The notes below the pieces were generated by a model. That model was given only the letters and a program-made list of their open reading frames with translations, was not told where the DNA came from and made no database searches. Source: an uncultured Polaribacter sp. (lineage in GTDB: Bacteria; Bacteroidota; Bacteroidia; Flavobacteriales; Flavobacteriaceae). From it: a stretch of 61,786 nt of DNA. Below, one piece after another: positions 8,059 through 17,563 of the stretch (within the stretch, counting starts at the first letter, position 1; each line of letters starts with the position of its first letter). The translations under genes were made by a program, and so were the position numbers. The DNA is taken from NCBI GenBank assembly GCA_938084845.1, contig CALKEB010000051.1, forward strand, positions 1 to 61,786, read 5' to 3'.

Positions 8059-10962
8059 ATGATTCAAAACTCACTTTTAGATAATTTAAGACAATCACTT
8101 TCTGGTGAGCTCTTAAACGATAAGCTACATAAAACGTTATATGCAACGGACGCATCTGTATATCGAAAAATACCGCTAGCAGTCGCCTATCCAAAAAACG
8201 AGAGTGATTTAAAAAAACTAATTGAATTTGCTACAAAAAACAATACAACATTAATTCCTAGAACTGCTGGAACCTCTTTAGCTGGGCAATGTGTAGGAGA
8301 TGGAATTGTAGTAGATGTTTCTAAGTATTTTACAAGTATCATTTCTTTTGATGAGGATGCTAAAACCATAACGCTACAACCAGGAATTGTCAGAGACTCT
8401 TTAAATGAATTCTTAAAACCTTATGATTTGTTTTTTGGTCCAAACACCTCTACGTCTAATAGATGTATGATTGGTGGAATGGTAGGTAATAATTCTTCTG
8501 GAAGTACCTCTATAAAATATGGAGTTACCAGAGATAAAGTACTGCAAATTAAAGCGGTGTTAAGTGATGGAAGTACTGCTGTTTTTAAAGAAATTTCCTC
8601 AGAAAAATTTATTGAAAAAACCAAAGAAAAATCGTTAGAAGGAAACATCTATGCATCCATTCTTGAAGAACTTTCACCAAAAGAAGTCCAGCTTGAAATT
8701 CATAATGAGTTTCCAAAACCGGCTATTCATAGAAGAAATACTGGATATGCTGTAGACGAATTCTTAAAATCTGATGTATTTGGGGGGACAAAAAAAACGA
8801 TAAATGTTGCCAAATTTTTAACAGGTAGTGAAGGTACTTTGGCTTTTACCACTGAGATTACTTTAGCTTTAGATAAGCTACCTCCTGCAGAAAGCATTAT
8901 GGTATGCACGCATTTTAAAAGTATTCACGAAAGCCTACAAGCTACTGTAATTGCAATGAAGCACAATTTGTACAATTGTGAATTAATGGACAAAACCATT
9001 TTAGATTGTACAAAAAACAATAGAGATTTAGCCAAAAATAGATTTTTCTTGCAAGGAGATCCTGAGGCAGTTTTAATGTTAGAGGTTGCTGCAGACACTG
9101 TGCTTGAAGCAGAAGTATTAGCACGTGCGTTAATTGAAGATTTAGAAAAAAATAAATTTGGGTACCATCATCCAAAAGTATACGGTAAAGATATTACAAA
9201 AGTACATTACTTAAGAAAAGCAGGTTTGGGTGCTTTAGGTAACATGGTTGGAGATCATAAAGCAGTTGCTTGTATTGAAGACACTGCAGTAGCTCTAGAA
9301 GATTTACCTAACTATATTGAAGAGTTTACTGAAATTATGGCAAAATACCAGCAAAATGCTGTGTATTATGCACATGCAGGTGCTGGAGAATTGCATTTAA
9401 GACCTATTTTAAATTTAAAGAAAAAAGCTGATGTTGTACTTTTTAGAAAGATTACCACAGAAACAGCAGCACTTGTAAAAAAATACAAAGGGTCTTTTTC
9501 TGGAGAACATGGAGATGGAATTGTACGTGCTGAATTTATTCCATTAATGATTGGCGAGCAAAATTATCAATTGTTAAGACGCATTAAAAAAGCATTTGAT
9601 ATCAATAACATTTTTAACAAAGGGAAAGTTACAGATGCCTTTGCCATGGACGAAGATTTACGTTATGAAATAGATCGTAAAGAGCCAGAAATAAAAACAC
9701 TTCAGGATTTTTCTGATAGTAAAGGTATTCTTAGAATGGCCGAAAAATGCAATGGATCTGGTGACTGTAGAAAACCTGTAGAAGCTGGTGGCACCATGTG
9801 CCCAAGTTACAGGGCTACAAAAGATGAAAAAGATACCACAAGAGCCAGAGCTAACACGTTGCGCGAGGTTTTAACAAATAATGAAGCAGAAAATAAATTT
9901 AATTCCAGCGATTTAAAAGACGTGTTAAGCCTTTGTTTAAGCTGTAAAGCTTGTGCAAGTGAATGCCCTAGTAATGTTGATGTTGCTACAATGAAAGCTG
10001 AATTTCTATATCAGTATCAAGAAGAAAATGGCTATTCTTTTAGAAATAAGCTTTTCGCGAATAACGTTAAATACAACAAGCTAGGTAGTAGTATTCCTCT
10101 GCTAACAAATTTAGTACTAAACACCCCATTAACAAAAGCAATTATGGGGGTTGCACAAAAAAGAAGGGTTCCAAAATTAGCAGGTAAAACTTTAAGAAAA
10201 TGGTATAAGAAACAAACGTTTTCAAAAAAGAAACCTCTTAAAACTGTTTATTTATTCTGTGATGAGTTTACCAATTTTTATGATGTAGAAATTGGTAAAG
10301 ATGCTTTTATACTTCTTGGAAAATTGGGGTATGACTTACAAATTATCAATCATGAAGAATCTGGAAGAAGTTTCATATCTAAAGGATTTTTAAAAGAGGC
10401 AAAAGCAGTCTGTAATCTAAATATTGATATTTTTAAAGACATTATAACTAAAGAAACGCCGTTAGTTGGTATAGAACCTTCTGCTATTTTAACCTTTAGA
10501 GATGAATATATCCGTTTGGCAAATGATAAAAAAGCAGCTGAAAAAGTCGCAAAAAACACCTTTACTTTCGAAGAATTTTTAGCCAAAGAAATTGAACTCG
10601 GCAATATCGATCATCAGCATTTTACGCAAGAGAAAAAAGAATTAAAAATCCATGGTCACTGCCATCAAAAAGCATTATCTGGTAACCATGCTAGTTTTCA
10701 AATTTTGAATTTACCTAGCAACTATAAGGTAACAATAATGAACACAGGATGTTGTGGTATGGCAGGTTCTTTTGGGTATGAGAAAGAACATTATAAAATT
10801 TCTATGCAAGTGGGCGAAGATACCTTATTCCCAAAAGTAAGAAATTGTGATTCTAAAACAGAAATTGTCGCATCAGGAACAAGTTGTAGACACCAAATTT
10901 ATGATGGTACAAAAAGAATGGCAAAACACCCAATTACAATTTTAAAAGAAGCGTTAAAGTAA
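8059..10962 (+). CDS. ydiJ: FAD-linked oxidase fused to Fe-S reductase (YdiJ/D-2-hydroxyacid dehydrogenase type)
   Basis: A 967-residue fusion of a GlcD-like flavin dehydrogenase and a GlpC/GlcF-like iron-sulfur subunit. The N-terminal PCMH-type FAD domain shows TLIPRTAGTSLAGQ (about 66-79) and NRCMIGGMVGNNSSG. GEHGDGIVRAEF closes the flavin domain. The C-terminal part has two ferredoxin-like clusters, CNGSGDC...MCPSY from residue 564 and CLSCKACASECPSNVDV from residue 625. A heterodisulfide-reductase-type CCG motif (TGCCGMAGS) lies near 897. Relatives oxidise D-2-hydroxyglutarate or D-lactate and pass electrons to quinone. The substrate cannot be told from sequence. It converges on valS with one base between the stops. 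Confidence 0.88.
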   Translation: MIQNSLLDNLRQSLSGELLNDKLHKTLYATDASVYRKIPLAVAYPKNESDLKKLIEFATKNNTTLIPRTAGTSLAGQCVGDGIVVDVSKYFTSIISFDEDAKTITLQPGIVRDSLNEFLKPYDLFFGPNTSTSNRCMIGGMVGNNSSGSTSIKYGVTRDKVLQIKAVLSDGSTAVFKEISSEKFIEKTKEKSLEGNIYASILEELSPKEVQLEIHNEFPKPAIHRRNTGYAVDEFLKSDVFGGTKKTINVAKFLTGSEGTLAFTTEITLALDKLPPAESIMVCTHFKSIHESLQATVIAMKHNLYNCELMDKTILDCTKNNRDLAKNRFFLQGDPEAVLMLEVAADTVLEAEVLARALIEDLEKNKFGYHHPKVYGKDITKVHYLRKAGLGALGNMVGDHKAVACIEDTAVALEDLPNYIEEFTEIMAKYQQNAVYYAHAGAGELHLRPILNLKKKADVVLFRKITTETAALVKKYKGSFSGEHGDGIVRAEFIPLMIGEQNYQLLRRIKKAFDINNIFNKGKVTDAFAMDEDLRYEIDRKEPEIKTLQDFSDSKGILRMAEKCNGSGDCRKPVEAGGTMCPSYRATKDEKDTTRARANTLREVLTNNEAENKFNSSDLKDVLSLCLSCKACASECPSNVDVATMKAEFLYQYQEENGYSFRNKLFANNVKYNKLGSSIPLLTNLVLNTPLTKAIMGVAQKRRVPKLAGKTLRKWYKKQTFSKKKPLKTVYLFCDEFTNFYDVEIGKDAFILLGKLGYDLQIINHEESGRSFISKGFLKEAKAVCNLNIDIFKDIITKETPLVGIEPSAILTFRDEYIRLANDKKAAEKVAKNTFTFEEFLAKEIELGNIDHQHFTQEKKELKIHGHCHQKALSGNHASFQILNLPSNYKVTIMNTGCCGMAGSFGYEKEHYKISMQVGEDTLFPKVRNCDSKTEIVASGTSCRHQIYDGTKRMAKHPITILKEALK

Positions 10963-10963
10963 A

Positions 10964-13600
10964 TTATCCTAAAGGAGCTATACTTGCTTTTATCGTATCT
11001 ATTTTAGCCATTGTATCTGCTTCTTTTTTACGCTCTAAAGCAATTACTTTTTCTGGTGCATTGGCCACAAAACGATCGTTAGAAAGTTTTTTCTGAATTC
11101 CGAATAAAAACCCTTCTGCTCTCTTTAACTCAGCATTTAACTTAACTAGCTCAGCTTCTATATCAATATTATCAGAAGAAATTGGTATGAAGTACTCATT
11201 AGATTTTACTCTAAACGATGCTCCCTCTACCTTTTCATTTCCATAAGTAATAGAAGTGGTATTGGTAAGTTTCTGAATAATACCATCAAAACGTTTTGAA
11301 GAATTTGCAGTATCTACAACAAACAATTCTAAGGCATCTTTAAAGCCTATATTTTTATCTTTTCGAATTGTTCTAATGCCTGATATGACCTCAGTTGCAA
11401 ACTCAAAATCAGAAATCATTTCTTTATCAAATGCTGTAAAAGTTGGATACTTTGCAATGATTAGGGCTTCTTCTGGAGTCCTTTCTGATATATACTGCCA
11501 AATTTCTTCGGTTAAGAATGGCATAAATGGATGAAGGATTTTTAAATTATCCTCTAACACTTGTATGATGGCATCATAGGTAATTTGATCTATAGGTTGT
11601 TGATACGCTGGTTTTACAATTTCTAATAGCCAAGAAGAAAAATCATCATTAATCAATTTATAAATTGCCATTAAAGCATCAGACAAACGATATTTAGAAA
11701 AATGATTTTCAATTTCTGCAATGTTTTTTTGAAATTTTGCTTCATACCAAGACAATCCAATCTTAGAGGTCTCTGGCTGCAGCAATGACGCATCTACCTC
11801 CCACCCTTTAATCAAACGAAAAGCATTCCATATTTTATTTGCAAAGCCTTTTCCTTGCTGACATAAATCTTCATCAAACATTAAGTCATTTCCTGCTGCT
11901 GAACTTAACAACAAACCAACTCTTACACCATCAGCTCCATAAGTTTCAATTAACTTTAAAGCATCTGGAGAGTTCCCTAAAGATTTAGACATTTTACGTC
12001 TTTGCTTGTCTCTTACCAAACCTGTTAAATAAACATTTTTAAAAGGTTTTTCATCTTTAAACTCATACCCAGCAACAATCATTCTTGCTACCCAGAAAAA
12101 TAAAATATCTGGACCTGTTACTAAATCGTTTGTTGGGTAGTAATAATTTATTTCTTTGTTATCAGGATTTCGAATTCCATCAAAAACAGATATTGGCCAT
12201 AGCCAAGAAGAAAACCAAGTATCTAAGGCATCTTCATCTTGTTTTAAATCAGTTGTTTTTAACGCTGAATTACCTGTTTTTTCAATAGCTAAAACTAAAG
12301 CATCATCAATATTTTCTGCGACAACAAAATCTTTTTTTCCATCTCCATAGAAGTAAGCAGGAATTTGTTGGCCCCACCAAAGTTGTCGAGAAATATTCCA
12401 ATCACGTACATTTTCCATCCAATGACGATAGGTGTTTTCAAATTTCTTTGGATATAAATTAATCTCTGTATCTTCTCCTAAAACAGCTTTAATGGCAGGT
12501 TTCGCCAATGCAGACATTTTTAAAAACCACTGGTCAGAAAGTCTGGGTTCAATTACTGCCTTTGTTCTTTCTGAAGTTCCTACTTTATTGGTATGTACTT
12601 CTGTTTTTACTAAAACGCCTTTTTCTTCCAGTTCTTTTGCAATGGCTTTACGAACCACAAAACGGTCTTTTCCTTCATAATGCAATCCAAAAGAGTTTAA
12701 AGAAGCATCATCATTAAAAATATCAATAACCGCTAAGTTGTGTTTGTCTCCTAAGTTTTTATCATTTTCGTCATGTGCTGGAGTAACTTTTAAACAACCA
12801 GTACCAAACTCTAAATCTACATACTCATCTTCTATAATTGGAATCACTCTGTTACACAAAGGTACAATGGCCTTTTTACCTTTTAAATGGGTAAAACGCT
12901 CATCATTTGGGTTAATACAAATAGCAGTATCCCCAAAAATAGTTTCAGGTCTAGTGGTTGCTATGGTTAAGTTTTCTTCTGAACCTTCAATTTTATACGT
13001 TAAATAATATAGACTGCCTTGTCTTTCTTCATGTATCACTTCTTCATCAGAAAGGGTAGTTTTGGCTTCAGGATCCCAATTTACCATTCGATACCCCCTG
13101 TAAATTAATCCTTTGTTATACAAATCGACAAAGACTTTTATAACAGATTCAGACATTTCTGGATCCATGGTAAATGCAGTTCTTTCCCAGTCACAAGAAG
13201 CACCTAGTTTTTTTAATTGCTCTAAAATAATACCCCCATACTCGTCTTTCCAATCAAAAGCATGCTGTAAAAAGGCAGCTCTTGTTAAATCTGTTTTTGC
13301 AATGCCTTTTTCTTTAAGTTTTGCAACAACTTTTGCTTCAGTAGCAATAGATGCGTGATCTGTACCTGGAACCCAACAAGCATTTTTACCCAGAAGTCTT
13401 GCACGTCTAATTAAAACATCTTGTATGGTATTGTTTAACATATGCCCCATATGTAAAACTCCTGTTACGTTTGGAGGAGGTATTACAATTGTATAAGGTT
13501 CTCTTTCGTCTGGTGTTGAATGAAAATAATTATTTTCTATCCAATAAGCATACCACTTATCTTCTACCTTACTTGCATCATATTTAGATGGAATTGCCAT
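10964..13600 (-). CDS. valS: Valyl-tRNA synthetase
   Basis: A class I aminoacyl-tRNA synthetase that charges tRNA-Val with valine and edits mischarged threonine. Its 878 residues match the family. PPPNVTGVLHMGH (41-53) contains the HIGH motif, and KMSKS is at 536-540. The CP1 editing insertion lies between them, with TTRPETIFGDTA. The protein ends in a basic, leucine-rich coiled-coil arm (about 812-878), which is characteristic of ValS and separates it from IleRS. A promoter box is 32 bp upstream. It stands alone on the minus strand between convergent ydiJ and divergent DUF1573. Complete and unremarkable. Confidence 0.98.
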   Translation of the reverse strand: MAIPSKYDASKVEDKWYAYWIENNYFHSTPDEREPYTIVIPPPNVTGVLHMGHMLNNTIQDVLIRRARLLGKNACWVPGTDHASIATEAKVVAKLKEKGIAKTDLTRAAFLQHAFDWKDEYGGIILEQLKKLGASCDWERTAFTMDPEMSESVIKVFVDLYNKGLIYRGYRMVNWDPEAKTTLSDEEVIHEERQGSLYYLTYKIEGSEENLTIATTRPETIFGDTAICINPNDERFTHLKGKKAIVPLCNRVIPIIEDEYVDLEFGTGCLKVTPAHDENDKNLGDKHNLAVIDIFNDDASLNSFGLHYEGKDRFVVRKAIAKELEEKGVLVKTEVHTNKVGTSERTKAVIEPRLSDQWFLKMSALAKPAIKAVLGEDTEINLYPKKFENTYRHWMENVRDWNISRQLWWGQQIPAYFYGDGKKDFVVAENIDDALVLAIEKTGNSALKTTDLKQDEDALDTWFSSWLWPISVFDGIRNPDNKEINYYYPTNDLVTGPDILFFWVARMIVAGYEFKDEKPFKNVYLTGLVRDKQRRKMSKSLGNSPDALKLIETYGADGVRVGLLLSSAAGNDLMFDEDLCQQGKGFANKIWNAFRLIKGWEVDASLLQPETSKIGLSWYEAKFQKNIAEIENHFSKYRLSDALMAIYKLINDDFSSWLLEIVKPAYQQPIDQITYDAIIQVLEDNLKILHPFMPFLTEEIWQYISERTPEEALIIAKYPTFTAFDKEMISDFEFATEVISGIRTIRKDKNIGFKDALELFVVDTANSSKRFDGIIQKLTNTTSITYGNEKVEGASFRVKSNEYFIPISSDNIDIEAELVKLNAELKRAEGFLFGIQKKLSNDRFVANAPEKVIALERKKEADTMAKIDTIKASIAPLG

Positions 13601-13631
13601 ACTTTGGGTATATTTTTAACTATATAGTTCG

Positions 13632-13639
13632 CAAAAATA
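13632..13639 (-). promoter_or_regulatory. Promoter -7 box of valS
   Basis: Minus-strand TATTTTTG matches TAnnTTTG, 31 bp before the valS ATG. The -33 position reads TTC rather than TTG, so only the -7 box supports it. Confidence 0.45.
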
Positions 13640-13725
13640 CAATTCCTTTTTTTGTAGAGAAAATTAGACATTGATTTTTTTAAATAAAATATAAATCCTA
13701 ATTTTACAGTATAAATTATTTTATT

Positions 13726-14133
13726 ATGAGAGCATTTGGGCTATTTTTTATTGTTTTTTTTATTTCCATGCAGACAAAAGGACAAGAATTTAAATTCGAA
13801 AAAGAAAGTATTGACTATGGTAAAATTCAAAAAGGAAGTAATGGCGAAAGAACTTTTGTGTTTACCAATTCTGGTGATGCTCCATTAATCATCACTAATA
13901 TTAAATCAAGTTGTGGTTGCACCGTTCCTAAAAAACCTGAGAAACCTATAATGCCTGGAAAAAAAGGAGAAATTAAGGTGTCTTATGACACCAATAGAGT
14001 TGGTGGGTTTTCTAAATCTATCAGTATTTTTTCTAATGCTAAAACTCCACGAAAAACAATCCGAATTAAAGGAATTGTGACTGCTGGTGTTGTTTTACAA
14101 AAAGAGAAAAGCATACTCTCTGAATCCAATTAA
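13726..14133 (+). CDS. Secreted DUF1573 protein
   Basis: A 135-residue exported protein. A signal peptide (about 1-19, ending TKGQ) is followed by one DUF1573 domain, an immunoglobulin-like fold common in Bacteroidota. The family signature is visible as GDAPLIITNIKSSCGCTVP (about 50-68), with the paired cysteines of the SCGC motif. The expected NRVGGFSKSISIFSNA strand pattern follows. The molecular function of DUF1573 is not established. A second, cytoplasmic member lies at 28554-28985. It is followed 120 bp later by the aminotransferase gene on the same strand. Confidence 0.85.
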   Translation: MRAFGLFFIVFFISMQTKGQEFKFEKESIDYGKIQKGSNGERTFVFTNSGDAPLIITNIKSSCGCTVPKKPEKPIMPGKKGEIKVSYDTNRVGGFSKSISIFSNAKTPRKTIRIKGIVTAGVVLQKEKSILSESN

Positions 14134-14252
14134 AAAAGTTAAAAAATTACACTCTTTTTAAAGTAAATTGAAGTCTTAAAGATTCTAAAATTTTAAAGTA
14201 CTTTTAAAATTAATTTCGCAAATTTGCAGAGAACTTTAAGCTAGAAATTATT

Positions 14253-15443
14253 ATGCCTTCAATATCTACAAAAGGACATCAAATGCCAGAATCACCAATA
14301 CGTAAATTGGTGCCATTTGCCGAAAGTGCAAAAAAAAGAGGAACAAAAGTTTATCACTTAAATATCGGTCAACCAGATATAAAAACCCCACAGATTGCTT
14401 TAGATGCTGTTAAAAACAACAACATTGAAACACTTTCTTATGCTAGATCTGAGGGTTCAGAAACCTATAGAATTAAATTAGCAAACTACTATAAGCAGCA
14501 TCAAATAAATGTTTCAGAAAACAATATTATTGTTACTACTGGTGGTTCTGAAGCTTTATTTTTTACCATGGGAAGTATCACTGATGCTGGAGATGAAATA
14601 ATAATTCCTGAACCTTTTTATGCCAACTATAATGGTTTTTCTACAGCCTCGGGCGTAAAGGTTGTGCCTGTTATTTCTAAAATTGAGGATAATTTTGCCT
14701 TACCAAAAATAGAAGATTTCGAGAAATTAATTACAAAAAATACCAAAGCAATATTGATTTGTAATCCAGGAAATCCAACAGGGTATATGTACTCAAAAGA
14801 AGAAATTGAGAAACTAAAAGAAATTGTTTTAAAGCATGATCTTTTTTTAATTGCAGACGAGGTATATCGAGAATTTGCTTATGATGGTTTACAACACACC
14901 TCTGTTTTGGCTGTTAAAGGCTTAGAACAACATGCAATTGTTATTGATTCTGTTTCTAAAAGATATAGTATGTGTGGTGCACGAATTGGATGTGTAGTTT
15001 CTAAAAACGAAGCGTTTATTGCAACTGCCATAAAATTTGCTCAGGCTAGACTTAGTCCACCAACCTATGCTTTAATTGCTAGTGAAGCTGCTTTAGATAC
15101 GCCTCAAAGTTATTTTGATGATGTTAAAGCAGAATATGTTATTAGAAGAAATACATTAGTCTCTGAATTAGAAAAAATAGAAGGTGTTAAAGTAGCAAAA
15201 CCGAAAGGTGCTTTTTATTGTGTAGCTCAATTGCCTGTTGCAGATACAGATGATTTTGCTAGGTGGATGCTAGAAAGTTACCATTACAATAACGAAACTA
15301 TTATGGTTGCTCCTGCAAGTGGATTTTATTCTACAAAAGGTGAAGGAAAAAATCAAATTAGAATGGCCTATGTTTTAAAAAAAGAGGATTTGATTAAATC
15401 TGTAGCAATTCTTAAGAACGCACTAGAAGCCTACAAAGCATAA
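14253..15443 (+). CDS. Class I/II PLP-dependent aminotransferase (aspartate aminotransferase-like)
   Basis: A fold-type I aminotransferase of 396 residues acting in the cytoplasm. The PLP-binding lysine is K236 in DSVSKRYSMCGARIG. The cofactor contacts ILICNPGNPTG (about 168-178) and IADEVYREFAY are intact, and the carboxylate-binding arginine is in NQIRMAY near 370. The overall pattern fits the aspartate/aromatic aminotransferase group, but the exact donor and acceptor cannot be read from sequence. The stop codon is followed without a gap by the TTG start of murB, so the two genes share a transcript and are probably translationally coupled. Confidence 0.88.
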   Translation: MPSISTKGHQMPESPIRKLVPFAESAKKRGTKVYHLNIGQPDIKTPQIALDAVKNNNIETLSYARSEGSETYRIKLANYYKQHQINVSENNIIVTTGGSEALFFTMGSITDAGDEIIIPEPFYANYNGFSTASGVKVVPVISKIEDNFALPKIEDFEKLITKNTKAILICNPGNPTGYMYSKEEIEKLKEIVLKHDLFLIADEVYREFAYDGLQHTSVLAVKGLEQHAIVIDSVSKRYSMCGARIGCVVSKNEAFIATAIKFAQARLSPPTYALIASEAALDTPQSYFDDVKAEYVIRRNTLVSELEKIEGVKVAKPKGAFYCVAQLPVADTDDFARWMLESYHYNNETIMVAPASGFYSTKGEGKNQIRMAYVLKKEDLIKSVAILKNALEAYKA

Positions 15444-16451
15444 TTGAATATTCAAGAAAACATATCATTAAAAGCCTTCAATACATTTGGTATTGATGCA
15501 ACTGCAAAACGTTTTGTTAGCATTACCTCTGTATATCATTTGCAAGAACTTTTAAAAAAAGAGAAAAATATTTTTTTAATCTCTGGGGGTAGTAATATGC
15601 TACTAACCAAAAACATAGAGCAACTTGTAGTCCATTTAGATTGCAAAGGAATATCTATAGATAAAGAAGACGAAGATTTTGTTTATTTAACCGTGAATTC
15701 AGGAGAAAATTGGCATGATTTTGTTTTGTTTTGTGTTGAACAAAATTATGGTGGTGTAGAAAATTTATCTTTAATTCCTGGTAATGTAGGCACCTGTCCT
15801 ATTCAGAATATTGGCGCGTATGGTGTGGAAGTTAAAAATGTGATTACAAAAGTAGAAGCTGTAGAAATAGCATCAACAAAATTACATACATTCGCAAATA
15901 AAGACTGTAAGTTTGGATATCGAAATTCTATCTTTAAGAATGAGGCAAAAAATAAATACGCGATTACTTCGGTCTCATTTAAATTAACAAAACAAAAACA
16001 TATCCTAAATACTTCTTATGGTGCTATTGAAACTGAATTGGCTTCTAAAAACATTACCAACCCAAGTTTAAAAGAGGTATCTAATGCAGTAATTGCAATT
16101 CGAAAATCAAAATTACCAGATCCTAAAAAAATAGGGAATAGTGGAAGTTTTTTTAAAAATCCTGTGATTTCTAAATCTCACTTTTTAGAACTTCAAAACC
16201 AATACCCTAACATACCTAGTTATATCATTTCTGAGGATGAAATAAAAGTGCCAGCAGGATGGCTCATAGAAACAGCTGGTTTTAAAGGCAAACGTTTTGG
16301 AAATTATGGCGTGCATGAAAAACAAGCGTTGGTTCTTGTAAATTATGGTAACGCCACTGGAAAAGAAATTTATGCTCTTGCTCAAAAAATTAAAGAAACT
16401 ATTCTGAATCAGTTTTCTATTCATCTAGAGATAGAAGTAAATATAATTTAA
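15444..16451 (+). CDS. murB: UDP-N-acetylenolpyruvoylglucosamine reductase
   Basis: MurB reduces UDP-GlcNAc-enolpyruvate to UDP-MurNAc with NADPH and FAD, a committed step of peptidoglycan synthesis. The 335 residues form the FAD-binding domain (LISGGSNMLL near 45-54; LIPGNVGTCPIQNIGAYG near 112-129) and the MurB C-terminal domain. The proton-donor serine is S235 in NSGSFFKNP, and the catalytic glutamate is in HLEIEV at the C terminus. The start is TTG, immediately after the stop of the preceding aminotransferase. No in-frame ATG exists near it, and the peptide NIQENISLKAFNTFG beginning there is the conserved MurB N terminus. Confidence 0.95.
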   Translation: MNIQENISLKAFNTFGIDATAKRFVSITSVYHLQELLKKEKNIFLISGGSNMLLTKNIEQLVVHLDCKGISIDKEDEDFVYLTVNSGENWHDFVLFCVEQNYGGVENLSLIPGNVGTCPIQNIGAYGVEVKNVITKVEAVEIASTKLHTFANKDCKFGYRNSIFKNEAKNKYAITSVSFKLTKQKHILNTSYGAIETELASKNITNPSLKEVSNAVIAIRKSKLPDPKKIGNSGSFFKNPVISKSHFLELQNQYPNIPSYIISEDEIKVPAGWLIETAGFKGKRFGNYGVHEKQALVLVNYGNATGKEIYALAQKIKETILNQFSIHLEIEVNII

Positions 16452-16550
16452 ACCTTAGACTGCTCTCTAAAGGACTTATTCTATTACTGTATTAACAAGG
16501 ACAATGACTAGATTAATAGGAATCCATTTTACTATTAATACTATAATTTG

Positions 16551-16558
16551 TAACTTTG
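16551..16558 (+). promoter_or_regulatory. Possible -7 box directly before the four-cysteine small protein
   Basis: TAACTTTG matches TAnnTTTG and ends only four bases before the ATG at 16563. If it is used, the transcript would be leaderless or nearly so. No -33 element is evident. Confidence 0.35.
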
Positions 16559-16562
16559 TACT

Positions 16563-16766
16563 ATGAAATTATTACTACTTACATTGGGCCTTTTAGGACT
16601 AGGAGTTGCTGGAATTGCTATTAAAATTTGGGCAAAGAAAAATGGTGAATTTGCAGGAACTTGTGCAAGTCAAAATCCGATGTTAAATAAAGATGGTGAA
16701 GCCTGCGGGTTTTGTGGTAAAACACCAGATCAATTTAGTTCATGTGCAGAACCTGAACATAATTAA
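16563..16766 (+). CDS. Small membrane protein with four cysteines, NqrM-like layout
   Basis: A 67-residue protein with one N-terminal membrane helix (about 2-24, rich in Leu/Gly) and a short soluble tail holding four cysteines in the order GTC, EAC, GFC, SSC. Flavobacteria carry such genes under the label membrane or secreted protein. One helix followed by a tail with four cysteines resembles NqrM, the small factor that delivers iron to Na+-NQR, but the spacing (EACGFCGKTPDQFSSC) differs and no nqr gene is nearby. NqrM-like function is therefore a hypothesis. It lies between murB and a sigma factor, all on the same strand. Confidence 0.7.
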   Translation: MKLLLLTLGLLGLGVAGIAIKIWAKKNGEFAGTCASQNPMLNKDGEACGFCGKTPDQFSSCAEPEHN

Positions 16767-16859
16767 GAATACTATTGATTTCCTTTCTTTTTTAGACATT
16801 TCTTTAGTCTTGATTCAAATTAGTATATTTATTGTAAATATATATTCAAAAACCAAACA

Positions 16860-17423
16860 TTGAAAGAAGAGGATTTAGACTTAAATGATCATATTGCAAG
16901 AGCCAAAGAAGGGAATCAAGCTGCATTTCGTTTTTTATTGAATCTCTATTGGCTAGAGGTCTATTTTTTTTTATTAAAAAGAATAAAAAATGAGAACGAA
17001 GCAGAAGATATTGCCATACAGACCTTTTCTAAAGCCTTTGATAAAATAGCTACCTTTAATGAAAATTATACGTTTAAAACTTGGGTTATAACCATAGCTA
17101 AAAATACACATATAGATTTAGCAAGAAAAAAGAAAAAATCTATAATAACAGAAACTACCAATGATCAACAAGAAAAAGTACATCTAGTTCCTGATGAAAA
17201 TCCAACTCCAGAAGATCATATTATTAGAGAACAAAATTTAGCCAAACTACAAAAAAACATTAGGCAGCTAAAGCCAAAATACCAACTGGTAATTAATTTA
17301 CGGTATTTTCAAGAGTTAAGCTATAAAGAAATTGCACTACAAACTAATGAACCTATAAACAACGTTAAAGTTAAACTTTTACGTGCAAAAAAATTATTAG
17401 CAGAAATTATAAAAAAGGGGTAG
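16860..17423 (+). CDS. ECF-type RNA polymerase sigma factor
   Basis: A 187-residue sigma-70 family protein with only regions 2 and 4, hence the ECF class. Region 2 spans about 15-95: AFRFLLNLYW, then EAEDIAIQTFSKAF, the core-binding helix, then FKTWVITIAKNTHIDLAR, the -10 recognition segment. Region 4 (about 137-185) has LRYFQELSYKEIAL and VKVKLLRAKKLL, a typical helix-turn-helix. The start is taken as TTG at 16860 because no in-frame ATG lies near it. No anti-sigma gene is adjacent; lipA follows 140 bp later with its own promoter box. Target promoters are unknown. Confidence 0.88.
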   Translation: MKEEDLDLNDHIARAKEGNQAAFRFLLNLYWLEVYFFLLKRIKNENEAEDIAIQTFSKAFDKIATFNENYTFKTWVITIAKNTHIDLARKKKKSIITETTNDQQEKVHLVPDENPTPEDHIIREQNLAKLQKNIRQLKPKYQLVINLRYFQELSYKEIALQTNEPINNVKVKLLRAKKLLAEIIKKG

Positions 17424-17537
17424 TAATAAAAAAAACACCCTAGAAAAAGACCAACCTAAAATAATAAGTTTAGCAACAATTGTTTTTTTGTTGGATTTCA
17501 CTTGTGGTTTTTAATGAATATTTAAAACTTTTCTTCG

Positions 17538-17545
17538 TAAATTTG
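17538..17545 (+). promoter_or_regulatory. Promoter -7 box of lipA
   Basis: TAAATTTG matches TAnnTTTG and ends 18 bp before the lipA ATG. It suggests that lipA is transcribed separately from the sigma-factor gene. Confidence 0.5.
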
Positions 17546-17563
17546 CATAAATAAAGAAAGATA

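Noticed and set aside
7964..8194. Minus-strand ORF overlapping the start of ydiJ
   Set aside because: It overlaps a certain gene, has no recognisable domain and shows the composition of a reading-frame shadow.
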